Origin: Marinospirillum minutulum DSM 6287
GTDB lineage: Bacteria; Pseudomonadota; Gammaproteobacteria; Pseudomonadales; Halomonadaceae
Direction of reading: 5' to 3'
Length of the DNA stretch: 64,000 bases
NCBI RefSeq assembly: GCF_000422325.1
Contig: NZ_KE383818.1
Coordinates: 433,945 to 497,944, forward strand
Part shown: positions 1-8,626 of the stretch, piece by piece
Position numbering within the stretch: position 1 is the first letter of the stretch
How the letters are laid out: each line of letters begins with the position of its first letter
The notes under the pieces: model-generated
Told to the model about the DNA's origin: nothing
Database searches by the model: none
The model's input: only the letters and a program-made list of their open reading frames with translations
Program-made: the position numbers and the translations under genes

Positions 1-320
1 AGGTAGCAGATGAATTGTTAGATTTGCTTTTGGTTAGTCTTAATGAAAGTAGAGATAGCTTAGAGTTGGCTTTAAAAAATCAGGATGATAAGGCTTTATT
101 AGAAGCAGTACACCGTTTGCATGGGGCAAGCCGTTATTGTGGTGTACCAGATTTAGCCCAAACCACTGAGGCCTTAGAAACCCAGTTAAAAGCAGGCCAA
201 CAGCGATTGGTTGCTAGTAGTTTAGAGCAGCTTTTTTATGAAATAGACCGGCTGCAAGATTGGTATGAGCGTGACTATACTGCAGATTGGCACCAGCAGA
301 AGCAACTAAGTAGCTACTAG
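1..320 (+). CDS. C-terminal HPt domain of a BarA/GacS-type hybrid sensor kinase (partial)
   Basis: The gene is cut by the left edge of the window; its frame is open from base 3 to the stop at 318-320. The visible ~106 residues form a histidine phosphotransfer (HPt) domain. The motif VHRLHGASRYCGVP holds the phospho-accepting His, and the wording closely matches the HPt tail of GacS/BarA kinases, which pass phosphate to the response regulator GacA/UvrY. The tail after the four-helix bundle is short and polar, as expected for a cytoplasmic C-terminus. The sensor, HAMP, kinase and receiver domains would lie to the left and are not seen. It converges on pabB, and the two stop codons share the palindrome CTAG at 317-320. 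The HPt call is firm; the BarA/GacS assignment is by motif resemblance only. Confidence 0.8.
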   Translation, partial: VADELLDLLLVSLNESRDSLELALKNQDDKALLEAVHRLHGASRYCGVPDLAQTTEALETQLKAGQQRLVASSLEQLFYEIDRLQDWYERDYTADWHQQKQLSSY

Positions 321-1681
321 TCCTTAGCCTTTCCAGTAAAGTTAGGTTCTAAACAGCGAATCAAGCGAGACACTTTATCGAGTGTTTCTTGGTATTCTTG
401 AGAGGCTTTAGAGTCTGCTACTAATCCTCCACCAGCAGAAATGTGTAGCTGGCCTTGGTAAGCAATAAAAGTGCGTATGGCTATATTAAAATCGATGCCA
501 CCACGCCTATCAAAATAACCGATAGACCCACAATAAACACTGCGCTGGCAGGGTTCGAGTTGATCAATAATTTGCATGGCACGTAGCTTAGGTGCGCCAG
601 TAATGGAGCCACCTGGAAAACTGGCTTTTAATAAATCTAGGCTGTCTTTTCCTTTGGCAAGTTGCCCTGTAATGCGGCTAACTAAATGATGAACATTGGT
701 GTAGCTTTCTAGCGTAAACAAGTTGGGTACTTGAATGCTACCTGGCTGACAAACCCGCCCCAAATCATTCCTTAACAAATCAACTATCATTAGGTTTTCA
801 GCTTGGTCTTTCTTGCTGTTAAGCAGCGCTTCAGCCTGTTGTTGATCTTCTTGCTGAGTTTTCCCTCTAGGGCGAGTGCCTTTAATGGGTTTGGTTTCTA
901 CTTCACCTTTAGCCGTTGCTTGTAAAAACCTTTCTGGTGATAAAGATAAAATAGTAGCATCACCAAAATCCATAAAAGCAGAAAAGGGTGCAGCAATTTG
1001 TTCACGCAAGGCTTGCCAAGCTTGGTAAAGGTTTCCTTGGTAGCTGGCGGTAAAGCACTGAGCTAAGTTTACCTGGTAGGTATCACCGCTATGCAAGAAG
1101 TCTTGAACTTGATTAAAGCGACTAAGGTATTGGCTAGTACTTAAATTGCTGACAAAAGGTTGGGTTAATTTAAAGTTTGCTGGCGGCGGAGTGTTTTGAG
1201 TTGTTTGATTTATCACTTGGTTAAGGCGTTGGCTTAACTCCCTTGCAAGTTGCTTAGTGTATTCGCCCACTAGCCAAGTTTGTTCTAGTTGATGGTCAGT
1301 AACTAAGGCCCATTCATAGTAGCCCATACGAATTAACGGCAGTGCTATAGTTGGTGCTGCCTGTTGGGGCAAGGCTTCAAATAACCTGCCTGCATCGTAG
1401 CTCCAGTAACCTAGCCAACCACCAATAAAAGGCAGGTGATTAAAGGTGTCAGTTGATGGGTGTGTTTTATCCACCTGCCTAAGCTGTTCTAATTTAGCTA
1501 GGTCTTGGCGATTATTCACCTCTAGCTGTTTAGTGGGTGAAGCAACAGCAATAGAAAAACGTCCAGCCATTTCAGCGGGTGCGCCGCTATCTAATAAACA
1601 GGGCCAGCTTAGGTGCTTAATGGTTAAAAGCAGTTGAGTAGCGGTAGCTAGAGGTAGGCGAAGCGCCTTGATTGAAGCCAA
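317..1681 (-). CDS. pabB: Aminodeoxychorismate synthase component I (PabB)
   Basis: PabB converts chorismate and ammonia (from the PabA glutaminase) to 4-amino-4-deoxychorismate, the first step towards p-aminobenzoate and folate, in the cytosol. The chorismate-binding fold occupies about residues 175-445. PIKGTRPRG carries the Lys typical of PabB, where anthranilate synthases usually have Ala (PIAGTRPRG). PGGSITGAPKLRAMQ and the late GGGLVADS motif are also present. At 454 residues it has normal length and no fused lyase. The start is TTG at 1681, preceded by AAGGTG at a suitable distance; the first in-frame ATG is about 38 residues later and would remove family-like N-terminal sequence. It stands alone and runs convergently into the kinase gene. 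TrpE is less likely because of the Lys. Confidence 0.93.
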   Translation of the reverse strand: MASIKALRLPLATATQLLLTIKHLSWPCLLDSGAPAEMAGRFSIAVASPTKQLEVNNRQDLAKLEQLRQVDKTHPSTDTFNHLPFIGGWLGYWSYDAGRLFEALPQQAAPTIALPLIRMGYYEWALVTDHQLEQTWLVGEYTKQLARELSQRLNQVINQTTQNTPPPANFKLTQPFVSNLSTSQYLSRFNQVQDFLHSGDTYQVNLAQCFTASYQGNLYQAWQALREQIAAPFSAFMDFGDATILSLSPERFLQATAKGEVETKPIKGTRPRGKTQQEDQQQAEALLNSKKDQAENLMIVDLLRNDLGRVCQPGSIQVPNLFTLESYTNVHHLVSRITGQLAKGKDSLDLLKASFPGGSITGAPKLRAMQIIDQLEPCQRSVYCGSIGYFDRRGGIDFNIAIRTFIAYQGQLHISAGGGLVADSKASQEYQETLDKVSRLIRCLEPNFTGKAKD

Positions 1682-1836
1682 GTTGTTGACACCTTGTGCT
1701 AAGTGTTGGTTTGTAAAGTTATTTTCTATAATAAAATTTCAGTAAAAACAGTGGGTTAAGAATTTATTAGGCATTTTAGACTAAGGTTTTAGTTGACCTA
1801 ATCTCAAGGGTTGTCTACAGTGTTGCTTAATTCATA

Positions 1837-1850
1837 AATTGTCGACAATT
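1837..1850. promoter_or_regulatory. Perfect 14-bp palindrome, candidate operator of the GntR-type prp regulator
   Basis: AATTGTCGACAATT is a perfect palindrome ending seven bases before the regulator's ATG. A related half-matching site, TTGTCTACAG, lies at 1811-1820, with centres about 28 bp apart. GntR/FCD regulators bind short palindromes of this kind, often next to their own gene, so autoregulation and control of prpBC-acnD-prpF is likely. The operator role is inferred from position and symmetry, not from a known consensus. Confidence 0.5.
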
Positions 1851-1856
1851 GTATAA

Positions 1857-2618
1857 ATGCGCCTTAACCCACAACCTTTAATCATAAACGATTCTGCTGA
1901 GAATGAGCAGCGCTGGTCAGTTGAATCAGCCGATGGGCAAACCTTAGCTGATCGTGTGTTTGAGGATATTCAAGAAGCCATAGTCACAGGCAGTATTGCT
2001 CCGGGCACTAAAATTACTGAGCCAGGTTTAGCTAAACAATATGGCATTTCACGTGGTCCTTTAAGAGAAGCCATGCGCCGTTTAGAAGGTCGCCATTTAG
2101 TTACGCGTATTCCTCATGTTGGAGCGCGAGTGGTTTCCTTAACCATTGCCGAACTATTAGAGCTTTATGAAGTGCGTGAAGCGATGGAGGGTATGGCTTG
2201 CCGTTTAGCAGCAAGGCAAATGCCACAAACTGAAATAGACAGTTTAAAAGCTTTATTACAAAAGCATGAAGAGCAGGCTGAGCTACAAGAGAATATTGCC
2301 TATTACCAAAAAGAAGGCGATTTAGATTTTCACTACCGTTTAGTACAGGGTAGCGGTAATAAAAAACTCATGGAGCTACTCTGTGGCGAACTTTATTACC
2401 TAGTACGTATGTACCGTTACCGTTTTAGTGCTACCAGTGGTCGTCCGCAACGTGCATTTACTGAACATTACCGCATAGTTGATGCCATAGAACAACGTGA
2501 TGAAGAGCTTGCTGAAATGCTGATGCGCCGACACATTCGTGCCTCTAGAAACAACGTAGAGCAGCGTTTTCATGAAGCTGAAACCAAACAAAAGAACAGT
2601 TTATTAGCCCAAAATTGA
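1857..2618 (+). CDS. GntR-family (FCD-type) regulator of the methylcitrate cluster
   Basis: This is a DNA-binding regulator of 253 residues. The N-terminal winged helix-turn-helix spans about residues 30-95, with GSIAPGTKITEPGLAKQYG and SRGPLREAMRRLEG matching the GntR signature. The C-terminal FCD ligand domain covers about 100-240, with LYEVREAMEGMACRLAA at its start and metal or ligand-binding His residues such as DFHYRLVQ and MRRHIRASRNN. It lies 18 bases upstream of prpB in the same direction, so control of propionate degradation is the obvious inference. The start is fixed: an in-frame TAA directly precedes the ATG, and no other start codon occurs before the DNA-binding domain. It has no visible Shine-Dalgarno sequence. 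It is not the Fis-type PrpR of enterics. Confidence 0.88.
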   Translation: MRLNPQPLIINDSAENEQRWSVESADGQTLADRVFEDIQEAIVTGSIAPGTKITEPGLAKQYGISRGPLREAMRRLEGRHLVTRIPHVGARVVSLTIAELLELYEVREAMEGMACRLAARQMPQTEIDSLKALLQKHEEQAELQENIAYYQKEGDLDFHYRLVQGSGNKKLMELLCGELYYLVRMYRYRFSATSGRPQRAFTEHYRIVDAIEQRDEELAEMLMRRHIRASRNNVEQRFHEAETKQKNSLLAQN

Positions 2619-2636
2619 TAACCGAGGAAAACCAAA

Positions 2637-3530
2637 ATGACTAAAAGATTAACCCCAGGCGGTCGTTTCCGCAAAGCCCTTGCCGAAAACAATCCTTTAC
2701 AGATTGTTGGTGCAGTGAATGCTTACCACGCCATGATGGCTGAGCGTGTTGGTCACCAAGCTGTTTATTTATCCGGTGGTGGTGTTGCTAACGCTTCTTA
2801 CGGTTTGCCTGACTTGGGTATGACCAGTTTGAATGATGTGTTAGAAGATGTGCGTCGTATTACCAGCGCTGTAGAAACCCCTTTGTTGGTTGATATCGAC
2901 ACAGGTTGGGGTGGTGCTTTTAATATCGGTCGTGCCATTCAACAAATGGAAAAAGCCGGTGCTGCGGCTGTTCACTTGGAAGACCAAGTAGCGCAGAAAC
3001 GTTGTGGTCACCGTCCTAACAAAGAAATTGTTTCACTTCAAGAAATGGCTGACCGTGTTAAAGCGGCCGTTGATGCACGTACCGATGATGACTTCTTTAT
3101 TATTGCCCGTACTGATGCTTTCCAAATGGAAGGTTTGGATGCTGCTGTTGAGCGTGCACAAGCCTGTTTAGAAGCGGGTGCTGACGGTATTTTTGCTGAA
3201 GCAGTTCACACCTTAGAAGATTACCAAGCCTTCTCTAAAGGTATTAATGGCGGTCACCTACTAGCCAACATTACTGAATTTGGTGCAACACCTTTATTCA
3301 ACACTAAAGAACTAGCGGCTAATGGCGCAACCATGGTTCTTTATCCTTTATCTGCTTTCCGTGCTGCTAACAAGGCTGCATTGAATGTGTACCAACACCT
3401 ATTAGATGATGGTGACCAGAAGGCAGTAGTTGATACTATGCAAACACGTATGGAACTCTACGATTTCCTTAACTACCACGATTTTGAGCAGAAGCTAGAC
3501 CAGCTATTTGCTGAAGGTAAAAACAAGTAA
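2637..3530 (+). CDS. prpB: 2-methylisocitrate lyase
   Basis: PrpB splits 2-methylisocitrate into pyruvate and succinate, the last step of the methylcitrate cycle, in the cytosol. It belongs to the isocitrate lyase/PEP mutase TIM-barrel family. KRCGH with the catalytic Cys at residue 123, VDIDTGWGG and IARTDAF (Mg2+ and substrate contacts) are all present, and 297 residues is the usual length. The start has a clear GAGG ribosome-binding site (CCGAGGAAAACCAAA before ATG). It is the first enzyme gene after the GntR regulator and is followed 28 bases later by prpC. The short length and KRCGH separate it from isocitrate lyase, which is encoded elsewhere in this window (62193-63797). Confidence 0.97.
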   Translation: MTKRLTPGGRFRKALAENNPLQIVGAVNAYHAMMAERVGHQAVYLSGGGVANASYGLPDLGMTSLNDVLEDVRRITSAVETPLLVDIDTGWGGAFNIGRAIQQMEKAGAAAVHLEDQVAQKRCGHRPNKEIVSLQEMADRVKAAVDARTDDDFFIIARTDAFQMEGLDAAVERAQACLEAGADGIFAEAVHTLEDYQAFSKGINGGHLLANITEFGATPLFNTKELAANGATMVLYPLSAFRAANKAALNVYQHLLDDGDQKAVVDTMQTRMELYDFLNYHDFEQKLDQLFAEGKNK

Positions 3531-3558
3531 GCACTTTTTTGATTGAGGAGAAAAGACT

Positions 3559-4689
3559 ATGGCTGAAGCAAAAAAACTATCCGGTGCGGGCCTACGTGGT
3601 CAGTCTGCTGGTGAAACTGCACTTTGTACAGTAGGTCAAACGGGTTCTGGTTTAACCTACCGTGGTTACGATGTTAAAGATTTATCTGCAAACGCAACCT
3701 TTGAAGAAGTTGCTTACCTGCTTTTAAAAGGCAAGCTACCTAACCAAGCTGAACTAGATGCTTATAAAACTAAGTTGAAAGGCTTGCGTGATTTACCACA
3801 AGCACTGAAAGATGTTTTAGAGCGCATTCCTGCTGACGCTCACCCTATGGATGTGATGCGTACCGGTTGTTCTATGCTAGGTAACCTAGAAACTGAAAAG
3901 AGTTTTGATGAACAGCAAGAAGTAACTGATCGCTTGCTAGCTGTGTTCCCTGGTTTAATTAACTACTGGTATAACTTCAGCCATAACGGTAAGCGCATTA
4001 ATGAAAATACCGATGCTGACACCCTTGCAGAACAGTTCTTGTGGACTCTGCACGATAAAAAGCCATCGGACTTACACGTTCAGGTTATGCAAGCGTCGTT
4101 AATTCTTTATGCTGAGCATGAGTTTAACGCTTCAACCTTTACCGCACGTGTGTGTGCTTCTACACTTTCTGATTTGCACAGCTGTATTACTGGTGCTATC
4201 GGTTCTTTACGTGGTCCTTTACATGGTGGTGCTAACGAAGCCGCTATGGATATGATTGAGAACTGGAAATCGCCAGAAGAAGCTGAAAAAGAAATTATGG
4301 GTATGCTAGAGCGTAAAGATAAAATCATGGGCTTTGGCCATGCTATTTATCGCACCTCTGACCCACGTAATGCCATTATTAAAGAGTGGTCTGAAAAACT
4401 GTCTAAAGACGTTGGCGATACGGTTCTTTACCCTGTATCAGCCAAAGTTGAAGAAGTTATGTGGCGTGAAAAGAAATTGTTCTGTAATGCTGACTTCTTC
4501 CATGCCAGTGCTTATCACTTTATGGGCATTCCCACTAAGTTATTCACACCTATCTTTGTTTGCTCACGCTTAACGGGTTGGGCAGCTCACGTATTTGAGC
4601 AGCGTGCTAACAACCGCATTATTCGCCCCAGTGCGGATTACACCGGTCCAGAACCACGTGAAGTAACACCGATTAGCGAGCGCGACTAA
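3559..4689 (+). CDS. prpC: 2-methylcitrate synthase
   Basis: PrpC condenses propionyl-CoA with oxaloacetate to give 2-methylcitrate, the entry step of the cycle. The citrate synthase fold covers the whole 376 residues, the short size typical of methylcitrate synthases. GPLHGGANEAAM and MGFGHAIYRTSDPR contain the two active-site His residues, and NADFFHAS carries the catalytic Asp. A ribosome-binding site (TTGAGGAGAAAAGACT) precedes ATG. It follows prpB directly, and a strong hairpin (4704-4727) separates it from acnD. Context and length favour PrpC over the housekeeping citrate synthase, which is usually about 430 residues. Confidence 0.96.
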   Translation: MAEAKKLSGAGLRGQSAGETALCTVGQTGSGLTYRGYDVKDLSANATFEEVAYLLLKGKLPNQAELDAYKTKLKGLRDLPQALKDVLERIPADAHPMDVMRTGCSMLGNLETEKSFDEQQEVTDRLLAVFPGLINYWYNFSHNGKRINENTDADTLAEQFLWTLHDKKPSDLHVQVMQASLILYAEHEFNASTFTARVCASTLSDLHSCITGAIGSLRGPLHGGANEAAMDMIENWKSPEEAEKEIMGMLERKDKIMGFGHAIYRTSDPRNAIIKEWSEKLSKDVGDTVLYPVSAKVEEVMWREKKLFCNADFFHASAYHFMGIPTKLFTPIFVCSRLTGWAAHVFEQRANNRIIRPSADYTGPEPREVTPISERD

Positions 4690-4703
4690 GCTCTGTGTTT
4701 ACT

Positions 4704-4736
4704 AAGTCAGCCCTTCGGGGCTGACTTTCTTTATTT
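4704..4736 (+). terminator. Intrinsic terminator-like hairpin between prpC and acnD
   Basis: A perfect 10-bp stem (AAGTCAGCCC / GGGCTGACTT, 4704-4713 and 4718-4727) closes a C(TTCG)G tetraloop and is followed by TCTTTATTTT. The structure is strong but the T-run is interrupted. Because acnD belongs to the same pathway and starts 27 bases later, it may act as a partial terminator or an mRNA-stabilising hairpin that sets the enzyme ratio. Confidence 0.75.
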
Positions 4737-4762
4737 TAAGCTACCTATTGAGGGTTACTCAG

Positions 4763-7351
4763 ATGAACAACACTGAATACCGTAAGCCCCTACCTGGTAC
4801 TAAACTAGATTACTTCGACACCCAAGCAGCTGTTGAAGCGATTAAGCCAGGTTCCTATGCCACCCTTCCTTACACTTCACGCATCCTAGCTGAACAGCTA
4901 GTGCGCCGTTGTGACCCTGAAGATTTAACGGCTTCTTTAAACCAGTTGATTGAACGCAAACAAGATTTTGACTTTCCCTGGTACCCAGCCCGTGTCGTGT
5001 GTCACGACATTCTTGGCCAAACCGCTTTGGTTGATTTGGCTGGCTTGCGTGATGCCATTGCTGATATGGGCGGTGATCCTGCCAAGGTGAACCCAGTCGT
5101 CCCTACTCAGCTGATTGTTGACCACTCTTTGGCTGTTGAAGCGGCAGGTTTTGATCCTGATGCTTTTGAAAAAAACCGTGCCATTGAAGACCGTCGTAAC
5201 GAAGACCGTTTCCACTTTATTGAGTGGACTAAAACAGCCTTTGAAAACGTAGATGTGATTCCTGCCGGTAACGGCATCATGCACCAGATTAACCTAGAGA
5301 AGATGTCGCCGGTTATTCAAGCGCGTGATGGCATTGCCTTCCCTGATACCTGCGTAGGTACAGACTCGCACACGCCTCACGTAGATGCGCTGGGTGTTTT
5401 AGCCATAGGTGTGGGTGGTTTGGAAGCTGAAACCGTGATGCTTGGTTTACCTTCTATGATGCGCCTACCCGATATTGTGGGTGTAGAGCTAGTGGGTAAG
5501 CGTCAGCCTGGCATTACTGCAACGGATATCGTTTTAGCCATTACAGAGTTCTTGCGTAAAGAGCGGGTAGTGGGTGCTTACTTAGAATTCTTTGGTGAAG
5601 GTGCTGATAGTTTAACTATTGGTGACCGTGCAACCATTTCTAATATGACCCCTGAATACGGTGCAACGGCTGGCATGTTCTACATTGACCAGCAAACCAT
5701 TGATTACCTAAAACTAACCGGTCGTGAGCCTGAGCAAATTGCTTTGGTTGAAAACTACGCTAAAACGACCGGCCTTTGGGCAGACAGCTTAAAAGAGGTT
5801 GTTTACCCTCGTGTGTTGAAGTTTGATCTGTCTAGCGTTGTTCGTACCATGGCAGGCCCTTCTAACCCTCATGCACGCGTTTCTACAACTGATTTAGCAA
5901 GCAAAGGCATTGCTGGTGCTTGGGAAAAAGAAGAAGGCTTAATGCCCGATGGTGCGGTAATTATTGCGGCGATTACTAGCTGTACTAATACCTCTAACCC
6001 ACGCAACGTAGTGGCGGCTGGCTTAATTGCTAAAAAAGCTAACGAGCTAGGTTTAACACGCAAGCCTTGGGTTAAGTCTTCTTTTGCGCCCGGTTCTAAA
6101 GTAGCACGCTTGTACCTAGAAGAAGCCAACCTAATGACCGAACTAGAACAGTTAGGTTTTGGCATAGTGGGTTACGCTTGTACGACTTGTAACGGTATGT
6201 CCGGTGCTTTAGACCCAGTGATTCAGCAAGAAATTATTGACCGTGACCTGTATGCCACGGCAGTGCTTTCAGGTAACCGTAACTTTGATGGCCGTATTCA
6301 CCCCTACGCTAAGCAAGCTTTCCTAGCTTCGCCACCGCTAGTGGTTGCTTACGCCATTGCCGGTACCATTCGTTTTGATATTGAAAAAGACGCACTAGGT
6401 ACGGACAAAGACGGTAACCCGATTACCCTAAAAGATATCTGGCCTTCGGATGAAGAAATTGATGCTTTGGTTAAATCCAGTGTTAAACCTGAGCAGTTTA
6501 ATGAAGTTTACATTCCGATGTTTGACTTAGATAAAGGCGTGGCGGCGATTAGCCCACTTTATGACTGGCGTCCAAAATCTACTTATATTCGTCGCCCCCC
6601 TTATTGGGAAGGTGCTTTGGCAGGCGAGCGCACCATGAAGGGTATGCGTCCTTTAGCGCTTCTACCAGACAACATCACTACTGACCACCTATCGCCTTCT
6701 AACGCGATTATGATGGATTCAGCCGCTGGTGAATACCTGCACAAGATGGGCGTACCAGAGGAAGACTTTAACTCCTACGCAACGCACCGTGGCGACCACT
6801 TAACCGCCCAGCGTGCCACCTTTGCTAACCCTAAGCTGATTAACGAAATGGCGATAGTGGATGGCGAAGTTAAGCAGGGCTCGCTAGCGCGAGTTGAGCC
6901 AGAAGGCAAAGTGATGCGTATGTGGGAAGCCATTGAAACCTACATGGAACGCAAGCAGCCGCTGATTATTGTGGCAGGTGCTGACTATGGTCAGGGTTCT
7001 TCACGTGACTGGGCTGCCAAAGGTGTTCGCCTAGCCGGTGTTGAAGTTATCGCAGCAGAAGGGTTTGAGCGTATTCACCGCACTAACCTAATAGGTATGG
7101 GTGTTTTACCTTTGCAGTTTGAAGAAGGCACAACACGCAAAACTTTAGGCCTAGACGGTACTGAAACCTACGACGTTGAAGGCGAGCTAAAAGCGCGTGG
7201 TATGATGACTTTAGTGATTAATCGTAAAAATGGTGAGCAGGTGAAAGTACCTATGCATTGCCGTTTAGATACAGCCACTGAAGTTAGCGTTTATAAAGCT
7301 GGCGGTGTTCTACAACGTTTTGCACAAGACTTTTTAGCGACCGAAGCTTAA
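4763..7351 (+). CDS. acnD: Fe/S-dependent 2-methylisocitrate dehydratase AcnD
   Basis: AcnD is an aconitase-family enzyme that dehydrates 2-methylcitrate to methylaconitate and needs the partner PrpF. The [4Fe-4S] ligands are visible as ITSCTNTSNPRN and YACTTCNGMSG. The large catalytic part is followed by the swivel domain with GADYGQGSSRDWAAKG, and PDTCVGTDSHTPH is the usual aconitase motif. The start chosen is ATG 4763 (862 residues), with GAGGG eight bases upstream. A TTG at 4748 would add five residues but has no ribosome-binding site. The genes before and after (prpC, prpF) distinguish it from the housekeeping AcnA. A strong terminator follows at 7378. Confidence 0.95.
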   Translation: MNNTEYRKPLPGTKLDYFDTQAAVEAIKPGSYATLPYTSRILAEQLVRRCDPEDLTASLNQLIERKQDFDFPWYPARVVCHDILGQTALVDLAGLRDAIADMGGDPAKVNPVVPTQLIVDHSLAVEAAGFDPDAFEKNRAIEDRRNEDRFHFIEWTKTAFENVDVIPAGNGIMHQINLEKMSPVIQARDGIAFPDTCVGTDSHTPHVDALGVLAIGVGGLEAETVMLGLPSMMRLPDIVGVELVGKRQPGITATDIVLAITEFLRKERVVGAYLEFFGEGADSLTIGDRATISNMTPEYGATAGMFYIDQQTIDYLKLTGREPEQIALVENYAKTTGLWADSLKEVVYPRVLKFDLSSVVRTMAGPSNPHARVSTTDLASKGIAGAWEKEEGLMPDGAVIIAAITSCTNTSNPRNVVAAGLIAKKANELGLTRKPWVKSSFAPGSKVARLYLEEANLMTELEQLGFGIVGYACTTCNGMSGALDPVIQQEIIDRDLYATAVLSGNRNFDGRIHPYAKQAFLASPPLVVAYAIAGTIRFDIEKDALGTDKDGNPITLKDIWPSDEEIDALVKSSVKPEQFNEVYIPMFDLDKGVAAISPLYDWRPKSTYIRRPPYWEGALAGERTMKGMRPLALLPDNITTDHLSPSNAIMMDSAAGEYLHKMGVPEEDFNSYATHRGDHLTAQRATFANPKLINEMAIVDGEVKQGSLARVEPEGKVMRMWEAIETYMERKQPLIIVAGADYGQGSSRDWAAKGVRLAGVEVIAAEGFERIHRTNLIGMGVLPLQFEEGTTRKTLGLDGTETYDVEGELKARGMMTLVINRKNGEQVKVPMHCRLDTATEVSVYKAGGVLQRFAQDFLATEA

Positions 7352-7377
7352 ATGCTGATTAGTTAATGAATGTCGAT

Positions 7378-7409
7378 AAAGGCAGGCTTAGTGCCTGCCT
7401 TTTTTATTT
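7378..7409 (+). terminator. Rho-independent terminator after acnD
   Basis: A 10-bp stem, AAAGGCAGGC / GCCTGCCTTT (7378-7387 and 7393-7402), with loop TTAGT, runs into TTTTTTATTT. It is a textbook intrinsic terminator, yet prpF starts only about 27 bases beyond it in the same direction. prpF is therefore expressed by read-through or from a promoter inside this short gap. Confidence 0.88.
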
Positions 7410-7435
7410 CTAAGCCAGTTTTTTTGAGGTGATTT

Positions 7436-8626
7436 ATGAGTCAATCTAGTAACCCAGTTAAACAGATTAAAATTCCTGCCACTTATATGCGTGGTGGTAC
7501 TTCTAAGGGTGTATTTTTTAAATTAAGCGACCTACCCGAAGCTGCCCAAGTACCTGGCGAAGCACGCGATAAAATTTTACTACGCGTAATTGGTAGTCCA
7601 GACCCTTACGGCCAACAAATAGATGGTATGGGTGCAGCAACTTCCAGTACCTCTAAAACGGTTATTTTAGATAAAAGCAGCCAGCCAGACCACGATGTTG
7701 ATTATTTATTTGGTCAGGTAGCGATTGATAAAGCTTTTGTAGATTGGTCGGGTAACTGCGGTAACCTAACGGGTGCAGTGGGTGCATTTGCGATTACTAA
7801 CGGTTTGGTGGATAAAAGCCGAGTACCAGATAACGGCGTTTGCATTGTTCGTATTTGGCAGAAAAACATTCAAAAAACCATAATTGCTCATGTGCCTATG
7901 CAAGATGGTGAAGTACAAGAGTTGGGTGATTTTGTGTTAGATGGTGTGGCTTTTCCTGCTGCCGAAGTGATTATTGAATTTCTAGACCCAGCCGATGGCG
8001 AAGGTTCTATGTTCCCTACCGGCAATTTGGTTGATGATTTAGAAGTGCCTGGTATTGGAACCTTTAAAGCCACCTTTATTAATGCAGGTATTCCAACCAT
8101 CTTTTTAAATGCAGCAGATATTGGTTATACAGCCACGGAACTGCAAAAAGACATTAATGGTGATGCTGACAAGTTGGCTTGGTTTGAAACCGTGCGGGCA
8201 CATGGCGCGGTTAAAATGGGTTTAATTAAAGACGTGAGCGAAGCCGCAGCACGCCAACACACGCCTAAAGTTGCCTTTATTGCTCCGGCACAGGGTTATA
8301 CCACTTCTAGCGGTCGTGAACTAAAAGCTGAGGAAATTGATATCTGTGTACGTGCGCTTTCTATGGGTAAACTGCACCACGCTATGATGGGTACGGCTTC
8401 GGTTGCCATAGCAACAGCCGCTGCAGTACCGGGCACGCTAGTGAACCTGGCAGCTGGTGGTGGCGAACGTACTACACTAACTTTTGGGCATGCTTCTGGC
8501 ACACTAAAAGTAGGCGCAGCCGCTAAATTAGTGGAAGGCGAATGGAAAGCAGAAAAAGCCATTATGAGCCGTAGTGCGCGTGTCATTATGGAAGGCTGGG
8601 TGAAAATACCGAGTGATACTTTTTAG
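7436..8626 (+). CDS. prpF: AcnD-accessory protein / methylaconitate isomerase PrpF
   Basis: PrpF isomerises trans- and cis-2-methylaconitate, which links the AcnD product to the hydratase step. The family has a diaminopimelate epimerase-like double fold. ATYMRGGTSKGVFF near residue 15, GNCGNLTGAVGAFAI near residue 105 and SMGKLHHAMMGTASVAIA near residue 305 are characteristic. At 396 residues it is full length. TGAGGTGATTT before ATG gives a clear ribosome-binding site. It is the last gene of the methylcitrate cluster; the non-coding repeat at 8625-8881 begins at its stop codon. Confidence 0.95.
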   Translation: MSQSSNPVKQIKIPATYMRGGTSKGVFFKLSDLPEAAQVPGEARDKILLRVIGSPDPYGQQIDGMGAATSSTSKTVILDKSSQPDHDVDYLFGQVAIDKAFVDWSGNCGNLTGAVGAFAITNGLVDKSRVPDNGVCIVRIWQKNIQKTIIAHVPMQDGEVQELGDFVLDGVAFPAAEVIIEFLDPADGEGSMFPTGNLVDDLEVPGIGTFKATFINAGIPTIFLNAADIGYTATELQKDINGDADKLAWFETVRAHGAVKMGLIKDVSEAAARQHTPKVAFIAPAQGYTTSSGRELKAEEIDICVRALSMGKLHHAMMGTASVAIATAAAVPGTLVNLAAGGGERTTLTFGHASGTLKVGAAAKLVEGEWKAEKAIMSRSARVIMEGWVKIPSDTF

